DNA from: Caccoplasma sp905210875
GTDB taxonomy: Bacteria; Bacteroidota; Bacteroidia; Bacteroidales; UBA11471
Length of the DNA: 64,000 nucleotides
NCBI GenBank assembly: GCA_963931635.1
Contig: OZ007034.1
Location: 868,001-932,000 of the forward strand
Reading direction: 5' to 3'
Part shown: positions 27,226 to 36,567 of the stretch, in pieces
Layout of the letters: every line of letters begins with the position of its first letter
Position numbering within the stretch: position 1 is the first letter of the stretch
Notes under the pieces: model-generated
Told to the model about the DNA's origin: nothing
The model's database searches: none
Seen by the model: the letters and a program-made list of their open reading frames with translations, nothing else
Position numbers and translations under genes: made by a program

Positions 27226-30006
27226 ATGACCGACAAACGTCTTTTTCTGCTCGACGCCTACGCGCTCATCTACCGGGCCTACTACGGCCTCATCAAAAAC
27301 CCGCGCATCAACTCCAAGGGGGTCAACACCTCGGCCATCTTCGGCTTTGTCAACACCCTCGAAGAGGTATTGCGCAAGGAGAACCCCTCGCACATCGCCG
27401 TGGGCTTCGACCCGGCCGGCCCCACCTTCCGGCACGAGGCCTACGAGCAATACAAGGCCCAGCGCGAAGAGACACCCGAGGTCATACGCCAGTCGGTGCC
27501 CGTCATCAAGGAAATCATACGCGCCTACCGCATCCCCATCGTCGAGGTGGCAGGCTACGAGGCCGACGACGTAATAGGCACGCTGGCCAAGCAGGCCGAG
27601 CAGGCCGGCTTCGATACCTACATGATGACCCCCGACAAAGACTACGGCCAGCTGGTCTCGCCCCACATCTTTATATACAAACCGCTCTTCGGCGGCAACT
27701 TCGAGGTGCGGGGTGTGAACGAGGTAACAGGCAAGTACGGCATCGAACGGCCCGAACAGGTCATCGACATTCTGGGTCTCATGGGCGATGCCTCCGACAA
27801 TATTCCGGGCTGCCCCGGCATCGGAGAGAAGACAGCCATGAAACTGGTGCAGGAGTTTGGCTCCATCGAGAATCTGCTCGAAGGCACCGACAAGCTCAAA
27901 GGTGCCACCAAGACAAAAATCGAAAATCACACCGAGGAGATAAAATTCTCGAAATTCCTGGCCACGATAAAAACTGACGTGCCGGTGTCGTTCGACGAAG
28001 AGGCACTGCGCCGTTCGGAAGTCGATGCCGAGGCCCTGCGGAAAATTTTTGACGAACTCGAATTCCGGAGTCTCGCCGAGCGAATCCTCGGCAAGAACAC
28101 CCTTACCCCACCGACGGCTGCCAACGGACCTGTTCAAGGCTCGCTCTTTGATTTATTTGCGACCGAGGGCCCGAGCGACGAAAAATATTCGACTCTCCGC
28201 GACGTAAACAGCACCCCACACACCTATCTTCTTGTTGACAATGAAGAAGATATGACCCGTTTGGCCGATACACTCGAAAAGTGTCAGAAATTTTCGTTCG
28301 ACACCGAAACCACCGGTATCGAGCCCATGACGGCCGAATTGGTGGGTATGTCGTTCGCCATCGCCGAGGGAGAGGCCTATTATGTACCCGTCCCGGCGGA
28401 AAAAGCCGCAGCGGAGCGAATTGTGAATATATTTAAAAAAGCGTTGGAAAATCCTTTGTCGCAAAAAATCGGACAGAACATCAAGTACGACTACATCATG
28501 ATGCGGCGATACGGCGTGCGACCCTCCGGAGCGTTTTTCGATACGATGGTGGCACACTACCTCCTGCAACCCGAGCAGCGGCACAACATGGACTACCTCG
28601 CCGAGATATACCTCGGCTACAAGACCATTCACATCGAAGAGCTCATCGGCCCCAAAGGGAAAGGCCAGCGCTCGATGCGCGACGTCGCCCCCGAACAGGT
28701 GTACCCCTATGCCGCCGAAGATGCCGACATCACCCTTCAACTGAAAAACCGCCTCGAAGCCGAGCTGGCCCGCGAAGGCATGGAACATCTCTTCTACGCC
28801 ATAGAAATGCCGCTGGTGCGGGTACTGGCCGAGATGGAGATAAGCGGTGTGCGCATCGACACCGAAGCCCTGCGCCGCTCGTCGGCCGACCTCGGCGAAC
28901 GGCTCGCCGCCATCGAACAGGAAATCTACGAGCTGGCCGGCACCAGTTTCAACATCAGTTCGGCACGGCAGGTGGGCGAGATACTCTTCGAGCGCCTCAA
29001 AATCGACGAGAAGGCCCGCAAGACCAAGACCGGACAATACTCCACCACCGAAGAGGTGCTCGAAAAACTCCGCTACCGCCACCCCATTGTCGACAAGATA
29101 CTCACCTACCGCGGCCTGCGCAAGCTGTTGAGCACCTATATCGACGCCCTGCCCGAGCTTATCAATCCGGCCACGGGTAAGATACACACCTCGTTCAACC
29201 AGACGGTTACCGCCACGGGGCGCCTCAGTTCGAGCAATCCCAACCTGCAAAACATCCCCATTCGCGACGAGGAGGGACGCGAGATACGCCGCGCCTTTAT
29301 CCCCGAAGAGGGCTCCCTCTTCTTCTCGGCCGACTATTCGCAAATCGAACTGCGCATCATGGCCCATCTCAGCGGCGACCCGGCCATGATTGAGGCCTTC
29401 GTCTCGGGCCTTGACATTCACGCCGCCACCGCCTCCAAAATCTATAAGGTGGGTATCGACGAGGTAACCAAAGAGATGCGACGCAAAGCCAAGACAGCCA
29501 ACTTCGGTATCATCTACGGTATCTCCACCTTCGGGCTGGCCGAGCGGCTCAACATTCCCCGCAGCGAAGCCAAGCAGCTCATCGACGGCTATTTCGAGAC
29601 TTTTCCTCGCGTGAAGCAATATATGGAACAGAGCATCGAAGTGGCACGCGAAAAGGGCTACGTCGAGACCCTCAACGGCCGCAAACGCATGTTGCCCGAC
29701 ATACATTCCCACAACAGCGTCGTGCGCGGATATGCCGAGCGCAATGCCATAAACGCCCCCATACAGGGTAGCGCTGCCGACATCATAAAGATAGCCATGG
29801 TGCGCATCTTCGACCGCTTCGAGCGCGAGGGGTTGCAGGCCAAGATGATTCTGCAAGTACACGACGAACTCAATTTCACCGTGCCTCTGCCCGAAATCGA
29901 TACCGTATCGCGCATCGTCAAGGAGGAGATGGAGCATGCGGCCACCCTGCGGGTTCCGCTCGTCGCCGACACCGGTACCGGCAGCAACTGGCTCGAAGCG
30001 CATTGA
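27226..30006 (+). CDS. polA: DNA polymerase I
   Basis: A 926-residue polymerase with all three activities. The N-terminal FEN-like 5'-3' exonuclease covers about 1-290. The 3'-5' proofreading domain is intact, with DTET at 359-362. The polymerase has motif A DYSQIELR (catalytic Asp703), motif B RRKAKTANFGIIYG and motif C VHDE (Asp880). The ATG at 27226 is preferred over a TTG six bases upstream. The gene is single and has a conspicuous hairpin in its leader. Confidence 0.96.
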   Translation: MTDKRLFLLDAYALIYRAYYGLIKNPRINSKGVNTSAIFGFVNTLEEVLRKENPSHIAVGFDPAGPTFRHEAYEQYKAQREETPEVIRQSVPVIKEIIRAYRIPIVEVAGYEADDVIGTLAKQAEQAGFDTYMMTPDKDYGQLVSPHIFIYKPLFGGNFEVRGVNEVTGKYGIERPEQVIDILGLMGDASDNIPGCPGIGEKTAMKLVQEFGSIENLLEGTDKLKGATKTKIENHTEEIKFSKFLATIKTDVPVSFDEEALRRSEVDAEALRKIFDELEFRSLAERILGKNTLTPPTAANGPVQGSLFDLFATEGPSDEKYSTLRDVNSTPHTYLLVDNEEDMTRLADTLEKCQKFSFDTETTGIEPMTAELVGMSFAIAEGEAYYVPVPAEKAAAERIVNIFKKALENPLSQKIGQNIKYDYIMMRRYGVRPSGAFFDTMVAHYLLQPEQRHNMDYLAEIYLGYKTIHIEELIGPKGKGQRSMRDVAPEQVYPYAAEDADITLQLKNRLEAELAREGMEHLFYAIEMPLVRVLAEMEISGVRIDTEALRRSSADLGERLAAIEQEIYELAGTSFNISSARQVGEILFERLKIDEKARKTKTGQYSTTEEVLEKLRYRHPIVDKILTYRGLRKLLSTYIDALPELINPATGKIHTSFNQTVTATGRLSSSNPNLQNIPIRDEEGREIRRAFIPEEGSLFFSADYSQIELRIMAHLSGDPAMIEAFVSGLDIHAATASKIYKVGIDEVTKEMRRKAKTANFGIIYGISTFGLAERLNIPRSEAKQLIDGYFETFPRVKQYMEQSIEVAREKGYVETLNGRKRMLPDIHSHNSVVRGYAERNAINAPIQGSAADIIKIAMVRIFDRFEREGLQAKMILQVHDELNFTVPLPEIDTVSRIVKEEMEHAATLRVPLVADTGTGSNWLEAH

Positions 30007-30066
30007 CAGCCCCTTCCCGGCAGCAAAGCGCGGGATTCCCGCCGCCGAGATTTTAATCTTTACCAA

Positions 30067-30103
30067 ACAGCCCCGACAACTTTTTTGAAGTTGTCGGGGC
30101 TGT
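30067..30103. terminator. Long inverted repeat between convergent polA and mscS-type genes
   Basis: A perfect 16-bp stem (30067-30082 with 30088-30103) with a 5-base loop lies in the gap between two convergent genes. The T tract is poor on both strands, but position and strength fit a shared terminator. Confidence 0.7.
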
Positions 30104-30140
30104 TGCATCATTTCCTGTAACGGAGAGGGAGAAAACCGGT

Positions 30141-31469
30141 TTACGACAGTGGCGGAGTCGTTTTACCGGCGGTAATCTCGGCCTGCAACAGATAGTCATA
30201 TCCCGAGGCATTCTGGTAGATTCGGAGGCCAAACCACCCGGCCGCCACAAGGATATGCTCTACAATTTCACTCTGCACCGACTCAAAAGCCACCCACTGG
30301 GTTACAGTCGTGAAGCAGTAGACTTCGAGCGGAACGCCGTTTACAGTGGGTTCGAGCAGCCGGGCCATGATTTCGAACGAAGGCACTACCGTGGGGTAAT
30401 GTTGAAGATAACTGTTGACGTAGGCACGGAAAAGCCCAAGATTGGTATCAATGGTACCGTTGGCCAACCCCTCGGAGTTGTTGGTGTTTTCGACACGTCC
30501 GGCATCGCGCTGACGTCGCTTGGCGGCAATATATTCCTTCATGTAGGGTAAGGAAGCCCAGCCGTCAAGTTGCGCCTCGGTACAAGTCGACACCGAGTCG
30601 TTCTCGATGAGAAACGCCCGCTTGATGCGCCGGCCGCCGCTCTCGGTCATGGCCCGCCAGTTCTGCATTGTCGACGATACCAGCGTATAGGGAGGCAATG
30701 AAATGAGAGTGTGGTCGAAGTTGCGTACCTTTACCGTGTCGAGCGTGATGTCTTCGACAATGCCGTTGACCATGCCGCCGGGCAGCACAATCCAGTCGCC
30801 CCGCCGCACGAGGTCGTTCTCGGCCAGCTGTATGCCGGCCACAAAACCGAGAATGGCATCTTTGAAAACCAGCATCAGCACAGCAGCAAAAGCACCCAGT
30901 CCGGTAACCAGTTTCATGGGCGAAACACCGGCAAAGATAGCCACGGCCAGAATAGCCGATACTCCCAGAAGCACCCCTTTGAAAAGTTGCACAAGCCCTT
31001 TGAGCGGACGGTCACGCCACTCGTCACGCTGCGAGAGTAGATGCCACACGGTGTCGGCTAGACGGTTGAGGTAGAGGCATAATGCCACAATAAAAACTAT
31101 TCCGCACAGGCGGCCTATCCAGTCGATAAGATGAGGAGCGTCCTGATAGACCCACGGCAGGAACGCAATGACAATGAGCGGTGGGAAGATATAGGCCACA
31201 CTCGAAAAGAGACGGCGCTTTATCAATGTTTTCAGCACTCCATTCCCCGAACGACCGGCCCAGTGAAGGAATATGCGGTGCAGCAACATACGCAGCAACC
31301 AAGCCGCCAAAATGGAAAAAAGCACGATGAGAAAGAGGTAAATAAGGCTCTCCCAGCGCTCCACACTCTCGGCACTCAGACCGAGATTTTTCAGAAACTC
31401 CTTGATGGCGTGCAGCAGCGGCTCGGCCACTCGACGCGATTTTTCTTCTACATACTCCAAATCTTCCAT
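30141..31469 (-). CDS. Mechanosensitive ion channel, MscS family (YbdG-like)
   Basis: A 442-residue inner-membrane channel. About five hydrophobic segments occupy residues 45-225, ending in the pore-lining helix GLGAFAAVLMLVFKDAILGFVAGIQL, followed by the MscS beta domain with GDWIVLPGGMVNGIVEDITLDTVKVRNFD and a C-terminal alpha/beta region that contains the FRAYVNSYL.H segment. Length and the inserted region around residues 310-350 resemble YbdG rather than MscS proper. It should open under hypo-osmotic stress. Confidence 0.88.
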   Translation of the reverse strand: MEDLEYVEEKSRRVAEPLLHAIKEFLKNLGLSAESVERWESLIYLFLIVLFSILAAWLLRMLLHRIFLHWAGRSGNGVLKTLIKRRLFSSVAYIFPPLIVIAFLPWVYQDAPHLIDWIGRLCGIVFIVALCLYLNRLADTVWHLLSQRDEWRDRPLKGLVQLFKGVLLGVSAILAVAIFAGVSPMKLVTGLGAFAAVLMLVFKDAILGFVAGIQLAENDLVRRGDWIVLPGGMVNGIVEDITLDTVKVRNFDHTLISLPPYTLVSSTMQNWRAMTESGGRRIKRAFLIENDSVSTCTEAQLDGWASLPYMKEYIAAKRRQRDAGRVENTNNSEGLANGTIDTNLGLFRAYVNSYLQHYPTVVPSFEIMARLLEPTVNGVPLEVYCFTTVTQWVAFESVQSEIVEHILVAAGWFGLRIYQNASGYDYLLQAEITAGKTTPPLS

Positions 31470-31587
31470 ACGTTACTATCCTTACTGTTTGTCTCCGACG
31501 ATGTGTCCGAAACACACCTCACGAGTGGAGAAAGATTTTTTCTCTGTTGTGAACTCTACGGTATAACAATTTTAGCTTGCTAAAAGT

Positions 31588-31595
31588 CAAAAATA
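31588..31595 (-). promoter_or_regulatory. Possible -7 element (TATTTTTG) for the mechanosensitive channel gene
   Basis: Minus-strand TATTTTTG, 119 bases before the start codon, implying a leader of roughly 110 bases. Confidence 0.35.
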
Positions 31596-31599
31596 TAGC

Positions 31600-31902
31600 C
31601 ATACTATCATTAAATCCTCAACGAGGAAATAACTTTGCTATGGCCACGACCTGATACTGATAAGCTAAAATACAAAGATTTATGGTACGACACACCATTT
31701 TCGGCCAAGAAAATGAGCAACGGCAAATCAAATAAATACAAGCACGCACCGACGCATGCCGCAACAAGCGGCTTAGATACCTTTGCGTTAAGGCCTGCCC
31801 GCGTGACAAAGCAGCCTGTAACAACCGGAACGAGCCTCATCTGCATGAAAAGATTTGAAGAGCGGAAAGAGCGAGAGAATAGGATAGTTTGCTGTTTTTT
31901 TG
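31600..31902. other. Intergenic block without a supported gene
   Basis: The 470-base gap between the mscS-type and ychF starts holds two promoter-like sites at its edges, an internal TACCTTTG at 31778-31785, and about 250 bases with no convincing gene. Both strands have open frames of 68-108 codons, but none matches a family I know and none has a clear start context. It may be a decayed gene, a small RNA, or a dispersed repeat. Confidence 0.4.
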
Positions 31903-31910
31903 TACTTTTG
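31903..31910 (+). promoter_or_regulatory. -7 element (TACTTTTG) for ychF
   Basis: Exact TAnnTTTG 30 bases before the ATG at 31940. Confidence 0.55.
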
Positions 31911-31939
31911 CGGGCAGAAAACAAAAAATCAGAAACAGA

Positions 31940-33043
31940 ATGGCATTACAATGCGGCATAGTGGGCCTGCCCAACGTGGGCAAATCGACCCTTTTCAACT
32001 GTTTGTCCAACGCCAAAGCGCAATCGGCAAACTTCCCCTTCTGCACCATCGAGCCCAACGTGGGCGTAATCACCGTACCCGATAACCGGCTCAACAAGCT
32101 GGCCGAGTTGGTACACCCGCAACGCATCGTCCCCACGACGGTCGAAATCGTCGACATCGCCGGTCTGGTCAAAGGCGCCAGTCAGGGCGAAGGGCTCGGC
32201 AACAAATTCCTCGCCAACATACGTGAAACCGACGCCATACTGCACGTGCTCCGCTGCTTCGACGACGACAACATCACCCACGTCGACGGCTCGGTCGACC
32301 CCGTGAGAGACAAGGAAATCATCGACTACGAACTGCAACTCAAAGACCTCGAAACCATCGAGAGCCGCATCAGCCGCGTACAGAAGCAGGCCCAGACCGG
32401 CGGCGACAAGAACGCCAAACTGGCCTACGACGTGCTGAGCCGCTACAAAGAGGCCCTTGAACAGGGAAAAGCCGCCCGCACGGTAACCTTCGAGAGTAAA
32501 GACGAGCAACGCATCGCCCACGACCTCTTCCTGCTCACCAACAAGCCGGTAATGTATGTATGCAACGTCGACGAGGCCAGCGCCGTGAGCGGAAACGCCT
32601 ACGTCGAACGGGTGCGCGAAGCGGTAAAAGACGAAAACGCCGAAATACTTGTCGTAGCCGCCAAGATAGAGTCGGAAATCGCCGAATTTGAATCATACGA
32701 AGAGCGACAAATGTTCCTCAACGAGATAGGACTTGAAGAGTCGGGCGTGTCGCGCCTCATACGCGCCGCCTACAAACTGCTCAACCTCGAAACCTACTTC
32801 ACCGCCGGCGAACCCGAGGTGCGGGCCTGGACCTACCTCAAAGGCAGCAAGGCCCCGCAATGCGCCGGCATCATACACAGCGACTTCGAAAAAGGATTCA
32901 TTCGCGCCGAGGTCATTAAGTACGACGACTACATAGCCCTCGGCTCCGAAGCCGCCTGCCGCGAAGCCGGAAAAATCAATGTCGAAGGCAAAGACTACGT
33001 CGTACAAGACGGCGACATCATGCACTTCCGTTTCAACGTATAA
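31940..33043 (+). CDS. ychF: Redox-regulated ATPase YchF (Obg-like)
   Basis: A 367-residue TRAFAC-class P-loop NTPase that prefers ATP and binds ribosomes. G1 is GLPNVGKST (9-17), G3 is DIAGLVKGASQGEGLGN, and the specificity motif reads NVDE instead of NKxD, as in YchF/OLA1. A coiled-coil region (about 125-190) and a C-terminal TGS domain (about 280-365) follow. The ATG at 31940 fits the promoter and family N-terminus. Confidence 0.95.
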   Translation: MALQCGIVGLPNVGKSTLFNCLSNAKAQSANFPFCTIEPNVGVITVPDNRLNKLAELVHPQRIVPTTVEIVDIAGLVKGASQGEGLGNKFLANIRETDAILHVLRCFDDDNITHVDGSVDPVRDKEIIDYELQLKDLETIESRISRVQKQAQTGGDKNAKLAYDVLSRYKEALEQGKAARTVTFESKDEQRIAHDLFLLTNKPVMYVCNVDEASAVSGNAYVERVREAVKDENAEILVVAAKIESEIAEFESYEERQMFLNEIGLEESGVSRLIRAAYKLLNLETYFTAGEPEVRAWTYLKGSKAPQCAGIIHSDFEKGFIRAEVIKYDDYIALGSEAACREAGKINVEGKDYVVQDGDIMHFRFNV

Positions 33044-33063
33044 GACCGCCGGCACCCCACAAC

Positions 33064-33651
33064 ATGAGAACCATCGGCTCGGTATGCGTCTACTGCGCTT
33101 CGAGTTCACGGGTAGCCCCCGTCTACTTCGAAGCGGCACAAGTTCTGGGGCAGCTGCTTGCCCGGGAAGGGATACGCTGTATCTACGGCGCAGGCGGACA
33201 GGGACTGATGGGTACACTGGCCGATGCCGTGATGGCCGAGGGGGGCGAAATCGTCGGTGTCATACCCCGGTTCATGTATGACAACGGATGGAACCACCCG
33301 GCCCTGAAAAATATCGAAATCACCCCCGACATGCACAGCCGCAAACAGCGCATGGCGGCGCTCTCCGATGCCGTCATTGCCCTGCCCGGCGGATGCGGAA
33401 CCCTCGAAGAGCTGCTCGAAATCATCACCTGGAAACAGTTGGGGCTCTACCTCCACCCCATCGTCGTGCTCAACGTCGACGGCTACTACGACCCCCTGCT
33501 GCAAATGCTCGACCGAGCCACCGACCAGCACTTCATGCGCCCCGAACACCAGGCCATGTGGTGCAGCGCCACCACACCGCAAGAGGCAATCGAGGCCCTC
33601 TACCGCGCCCCCGAATGGGACGGCCGGCTGAGCAAACTGGCTGTCATATAA
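33064..33651 (+). CDS. LOG-family protein (nucleoside 5'-monophosphate phosphoribohydrolase type)
   Basis: A 195-residue Rossmann-fold protein of the Lonely Guy/TIGR00730 family. The substrate motif PGGCGTLEEL and the upstream phosphate loop GAGGQGLMG are intact. Plant members release cytokinin bases from the riboside monophosphates; bacterial members cut AMP or CMP to base and ribose 5-phosphate. It follows ychF after 20 bases and is probably on the same transcript. Confidence 0.88.
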   Translation: MRTIGSVCVYCASSSRVAPVYFEAAQVLGQLLAREGIRCIYGAGGQGLMGTLADAVMAEGGEIVGVIPRFMYDNGWNHPALKNIEITPDMHSRKQRMAALSDAVIALPGGCGTLEELLEIITWKQLGLYLHPIVVLNVDGYYDPLLQMLDRATDQHFMRPEHQAMWCSATTPQEAIEALYRAPEWDGRLSKLAVI

Positions 33652-33663
33652 CACGACGCACCG

Positions 33664-35253
33664 ATGTTCCTACCACACGCGACATATCGCCTTCTCACCG
33701 AGATACCCGACAGCATCTCCACCCCCGTCGCGACAGTCGCAGAAAGCATCACCGCCACACCGCCGGCAGCCGACACCTCGGCAACAACTCCTACCGCTCT
33801 CCCGGCCACGACAAGCCCAACAGCAACCCCGCTTACCGATACCGTAACCTCGGGCAAGACCATCACCCCTGACTCTGTCGCCACAAAGCAGGAGATCTCC
33901 GCCCCTACAAGCCCCGACTCCACCACCGTCGGACACAAAACCTCCGGCTCCGAAAGCCTATCGGAAACAAGCAACAGCCCGTCGATAGCAGCAACAACCG
34001 ACACTTCGACAACAGCACCTGCCACTCTTCCGGCCGACACGGCAGGCTCAACAGATGCAGTGCCCGTCGACAGCACGGCCCCATACGCCAAAACAGCCGT
34101 ACACACCCCCGATTCGGTCGCAGAAGCCACCGACACCACCGGTGTTGTCGTGTTCAAAGTATCCGATGCCGAAAACCTTCCGGCTACAAACGATACCACA
34201 AACCGTGAAACATCTGTAACCACACCCGCTACAAGCCAGGAAATCGTCGGCCCGGCAACCGCCGATACCGATACCGCCATCGCCAACCCCGAAGTCACCA
34301 GTCTTGAAAACCCGTCGGCAACAAAAGAGATCACCCCGACAACAACAGCAACCGATACCACGAAGAGAGACTCCGTCGCATACAGCGGGACATCGGTAAA
34401 CTCTCCCGCCACAATCCCGGCAACCGCCGATACCGCCAACATCGAGACCAAAGCCGCCGGCACGGAAAATCTCCCGGCCGCAAGCGACACGTTGTTCCTG
34501 AGCCCCGACAGCCTCGGAACAGTCGCCGACAGCCTCAACTCCGAACCTCCGGCAGTCACCATCGACATACACCCCGGACTCCCGGCCCCTCTCCGTCCCG
34601 CCAACGCTCCGTTGCGAGACGACGGACTCTTTGTGCTGCTTTTGGCCGGGCTCGTTCTCTTCCTGCTCTCGGTGCGCTACCGTAAAAAGATATTCTCATG
34701 GCAGAGCGACGGCGACTCCGAACACCGCCGCGACAGCAACCGCACCAAGCACCTCATCGGCATCAACGCCCATCTGCGCAATATCTTCCTGGCCTTCACC
34801 TTCATTATCGAAGGTACGTTGGGAGCCATCGCCCTGCATGTGGCCGATCTGCCCCTCCCTTTCCACGGCGGATATGCGACCAACGCCCTGCTCTTTGCCC
34901 TGCCTGCCGCACTCTACTTTCTCTTGCAACAAGGTATCTTCGTGCTGCTAACCACACTTTTCTCTACCGACACACGTGGCAGAGAATGGTGCGACACTCA
35001 CATCTTCGTCAACCTCTTATTGGGTATCTGTCTTTACCCATTCGCCTTCCTCTCCACCTATCTGCCCGAGACGGCATCACACCTGCTCATTGCCTCGGCC
35101 TGCATTTACATCATGGCCCGCATACTCTTTATAATCAAAGGTGTAAAACTTTTTTTACGAGATTTTAGATGTTTACTTTACTTTATTTTGTACCTTTGCG
35201 CCCTTGAAATAGCACCCCTCCTCCTTTTGGGTAAATGCTGGGGGCTCTTATAA
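33664..35253 (+). CDS. DUF4271 membrane protein with long Thr/Ala/Pro/Ser-rich N-terminus
   Basis: A 529-residue protein. Residues 10 to about 310 are low complexity, dominated by Thr, Ala, Ser, Pro and Asp, with recurring ATDT/ADTA-like motifs and no signal peptide. From residue 322 come about six membrane segments with the DUF4271 domain (INAHLRNIFLAF; WCDTHIFVNLLLGICLYPFAF; ARILFIIKG). DUF4271 proteins occur in Bacteroidetes immediately upstream of hemD-like genes, as here, and normally have only a short N-terminal region. Function unknown. The start codon follows the LOG gene by 12 bases. Confidence 0.75.
   Translation: MFLPHATYRLLTEIPDSISTPVATVAESITATPPAADTSATTPTALPATTSPTATPLTDTVTSGKTITPDSVATKQEISAPTSPDSTTVGHKTSGSESLSETSNSPSIAATTDTSTTAPATLPADTAGSTDAVPVDSTAPYAKTAVHTPDSVAEATDTTGVVVFKVSDAENLPATNDTTNRETSVTTPATSQEIVGPATADTDTAIANPEVTSLENPSATKEITPTTTATDTTKRDSVAYSGTSVNSPATIPATADTANIETKAAGTENLPAASDTLFLSPDSLGTVADSLNSEPPAVTIDIHPGLPAPLRPANAPLRDDGLFVLLLAGLVLFLLSVRYRKKIFSWQSDGDSEHRRDSNRTKHLIGINAHLRNIFLAFTFIIEGTLGAIALHVADLPLPFHGGYATNALLFALPAALYFLLQQGIFVLLTTLFSTDTRGREWCDTHIFVNLLLGICLYPFAFLSTYLPETASHLLIASACIYIMARILFIIKGVKLFLRDFRCLLYFILYLCALEIAPLLLLGKCWGLL
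35191..35198 (+). promoter_or_regulatory. -7 element (TACCTTTG) for hemD, inside the DUF4271 gene
   Basis: Exact TAnnTTTG in a locally A/T-rich stretch at the 3' end of the DUF4271 gene, 96 bases before the hemD start. Confidence 0.55.
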
Positions 35254-35286
35254 GGAATTAATTACTAACCAATAAATCGTATTACT

Positions 35287-36039
35287 TTGAAAATCAAGAA
35301 GATACTGGTTTCACAACCCCAGCCGTCAGAAAAATCGCCCTATTTCGACATCGCCGAAAAATACGGGGTGAACATTGTCTTCCGTCCTTTTATCAAAGTA
35401 GAAGGTCTGTCGTCAAAAGAATTCCGTCAACAAAAAATCTCGTTGCCCGAATACACCGCCGTCATTTTCACCGCACGCACGGCCATCGACCACTTTTTTA
35501 CCTTGTGCGAGAGTCTGCGGGTCACCATACCCGAAACCATGAAATATTTCTGCACGACAGAGGCCATTGCCCTTTATCTGCAAAAATATACCGTCTACCG
35601 CAAGCGCAAGATATTCTTTGGCAATACCGGTAAACTCGACGACCTTATTCCCGCTCTGATCAAACACAACACCGAGAAATACCTGCTGCCCGTCTCCGAT
35701 GTCAACAACGGCGAATACCCGCTGCTCGACAAGCATAAAATCAACTACACCAAGGCCGTCATGTACCGCACGGTAAGCAACGACTTTGGTCCCGACGAGC
35801 CGTTCGACTACGATATGCTCATCTTTTTCAGCCCGGCAGGCATACAGTCGCTGCTGAAAAACTTCCCCAATTTCGAGCAGGGTGACATCAAAATAGGTAC
35901 CTTCGGCCCCACGACAGCCAAAGCCGTGAAAGAGGCAGGCCTGCGCCTCGACTGCGAAGCTCCGCGTCCCGAAGCCCCGTCGATGACCGCCGCACTCGAC
36001 CTCTTTCTCAAAGAGCAAAGCAAGGCCTCCAAGAAATAA
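35287..36039 (+). CDS. hemD: Uroporphyrinogen-III synthase family protein
   Basis: A 250-residue HemD-fold protein that in heme synthesis would close hydroxymethylbilane to uroporphyrinogen III. Recognisable segments are IFTARTAIDHFFTLCE, FFGNTGKLDDLIP and IFFSPAGIQSLLKNFP. It begins at a TTG (KIKKILVSQPQPSEKSPYF); the first in-frame ATG is about 85 residues in, so TTG is forced. Many Bacteroidales need external heme yet keep this gene next to DUF4271, so a role outside heme synthesis is possible. Confidence 0.8.
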   Translation: MKIKKILVSQPQPSEKSPYFDIAEKYGVNIVFRPFIKVEGLSSKEFRQQKISLPEYTAVIFTARTAIDHFFTLCESLRVTIPETMKYFCTTEAIALYLQKYTVYRKRKIFFGNTGKLDDLIPALIKHNTEKYLLPVSDVNNGEYPLLDKHKINYTKAVMYRTVSNDFGPDEPFDYDMLIFFSPAGIQSLLKNFPNFEQGDIKIGTFGPTTAKAVKEAGLRLDCEAPRPEAPSMTAALDLFLKEQSKASKK

Positions 36040-36057
36040 GCCGCAACAGCCCCCTCA

Positions 36058-36106
36058 CACCTTGCCACAACTGCCCGCAACAAATGAGGGAAAGTGTGGC
36101 AAGGTG
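36058..36106 (+). repeat. Inverted repeat between hemD and rnpA
   Basis: CACCTTGCCACA (36058-36069) and TGTGGCAAGGTG (36095-36106) are perfect 12-base arms around a 25-base loop, followed by CGTTTTATT. It may end hemD transcripts or act in the rnpA leader. Confidence 0.5.
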
Positions 36107-36132
36107 CGTTTTATTACCCATCTGCAACCCCT

Positions 36133-36555
36133 ATGAACAGCGACAACCGACTCACTCATGCCGAACGTCTGCGGGGAGAAATAAGAGTAAACAAACTATT
36201 TCTCTCCGGCGAGTCGTTTATCGCCTACCCCTACCGCATCGTCTACGCTGTGAGCAAAGCCGGTGAAAACGAAGAGAGCCCCCGCGCCGCCCTGCTGGTG
36301 AGCGTACCCAAGAAACGATTCAAACGCGCCGTCAAACGCAACCGGCTGCGTCGTTGCATCAAAGAGGCCTACCGTCTCAACAAGGCCCTTCTCCACGACT
36401 CATTGCAGCAACTCGGTCTGAGAGTCGAATTGGCCGTCGTCTATCTCGACAAAGAGGTACAACCTTACAACGTGCTCGAAAAGCACATGAAAGAGATGCT
36501 GCAAAAACTGGCTGCAAAGGTGGCAAAGGCCACAGAAGAAGCCTCCAACGTTTAA
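36133..36555 (+). CDS. rnpA: Ribonuclease P protein component
   Basis: A 140-residue basic protein that assists the RNase P RNA in tRNA 5' processing. The RNR-type signature KKRFKRAVKRNRLRRCIKEA and the N-terminal LRGEIRVNKLF are typical. The ATG at 36133 is the best start. The yidD part of the next gene begins 12 bases after its stop, the common rnpA-yidD order. rpmH is not beside it. Confidence 0.92.
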   Translation: MNSDNRLTHAERLRGEIRVNKLFLSGESFIAYPYRIVYAVSKAGENEESPRAALLVSVPKKRFKRAVKRNRLRRCIKEAYRLNKALLHDSLQQLGLRVELAVVYLDKEVQPYNVLEKHMKEMLQKLAAKVAKATEEASNV

Positions 36556-36567
36556 TTGCCTCCTGCC

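Noticed and set aside
28153..30111. A 652-codon minus-strand open frame opposite polA
   Set aside because: It mirrors conserved polymerase motifs and has no start context or family resemblance.
31635..31961. Open frames of about 68-108 codons on both strands in the mscS-ychF gap
   Set aside because: No family match, no start context and overlap with the ychF start; kept only as an unexplained block.
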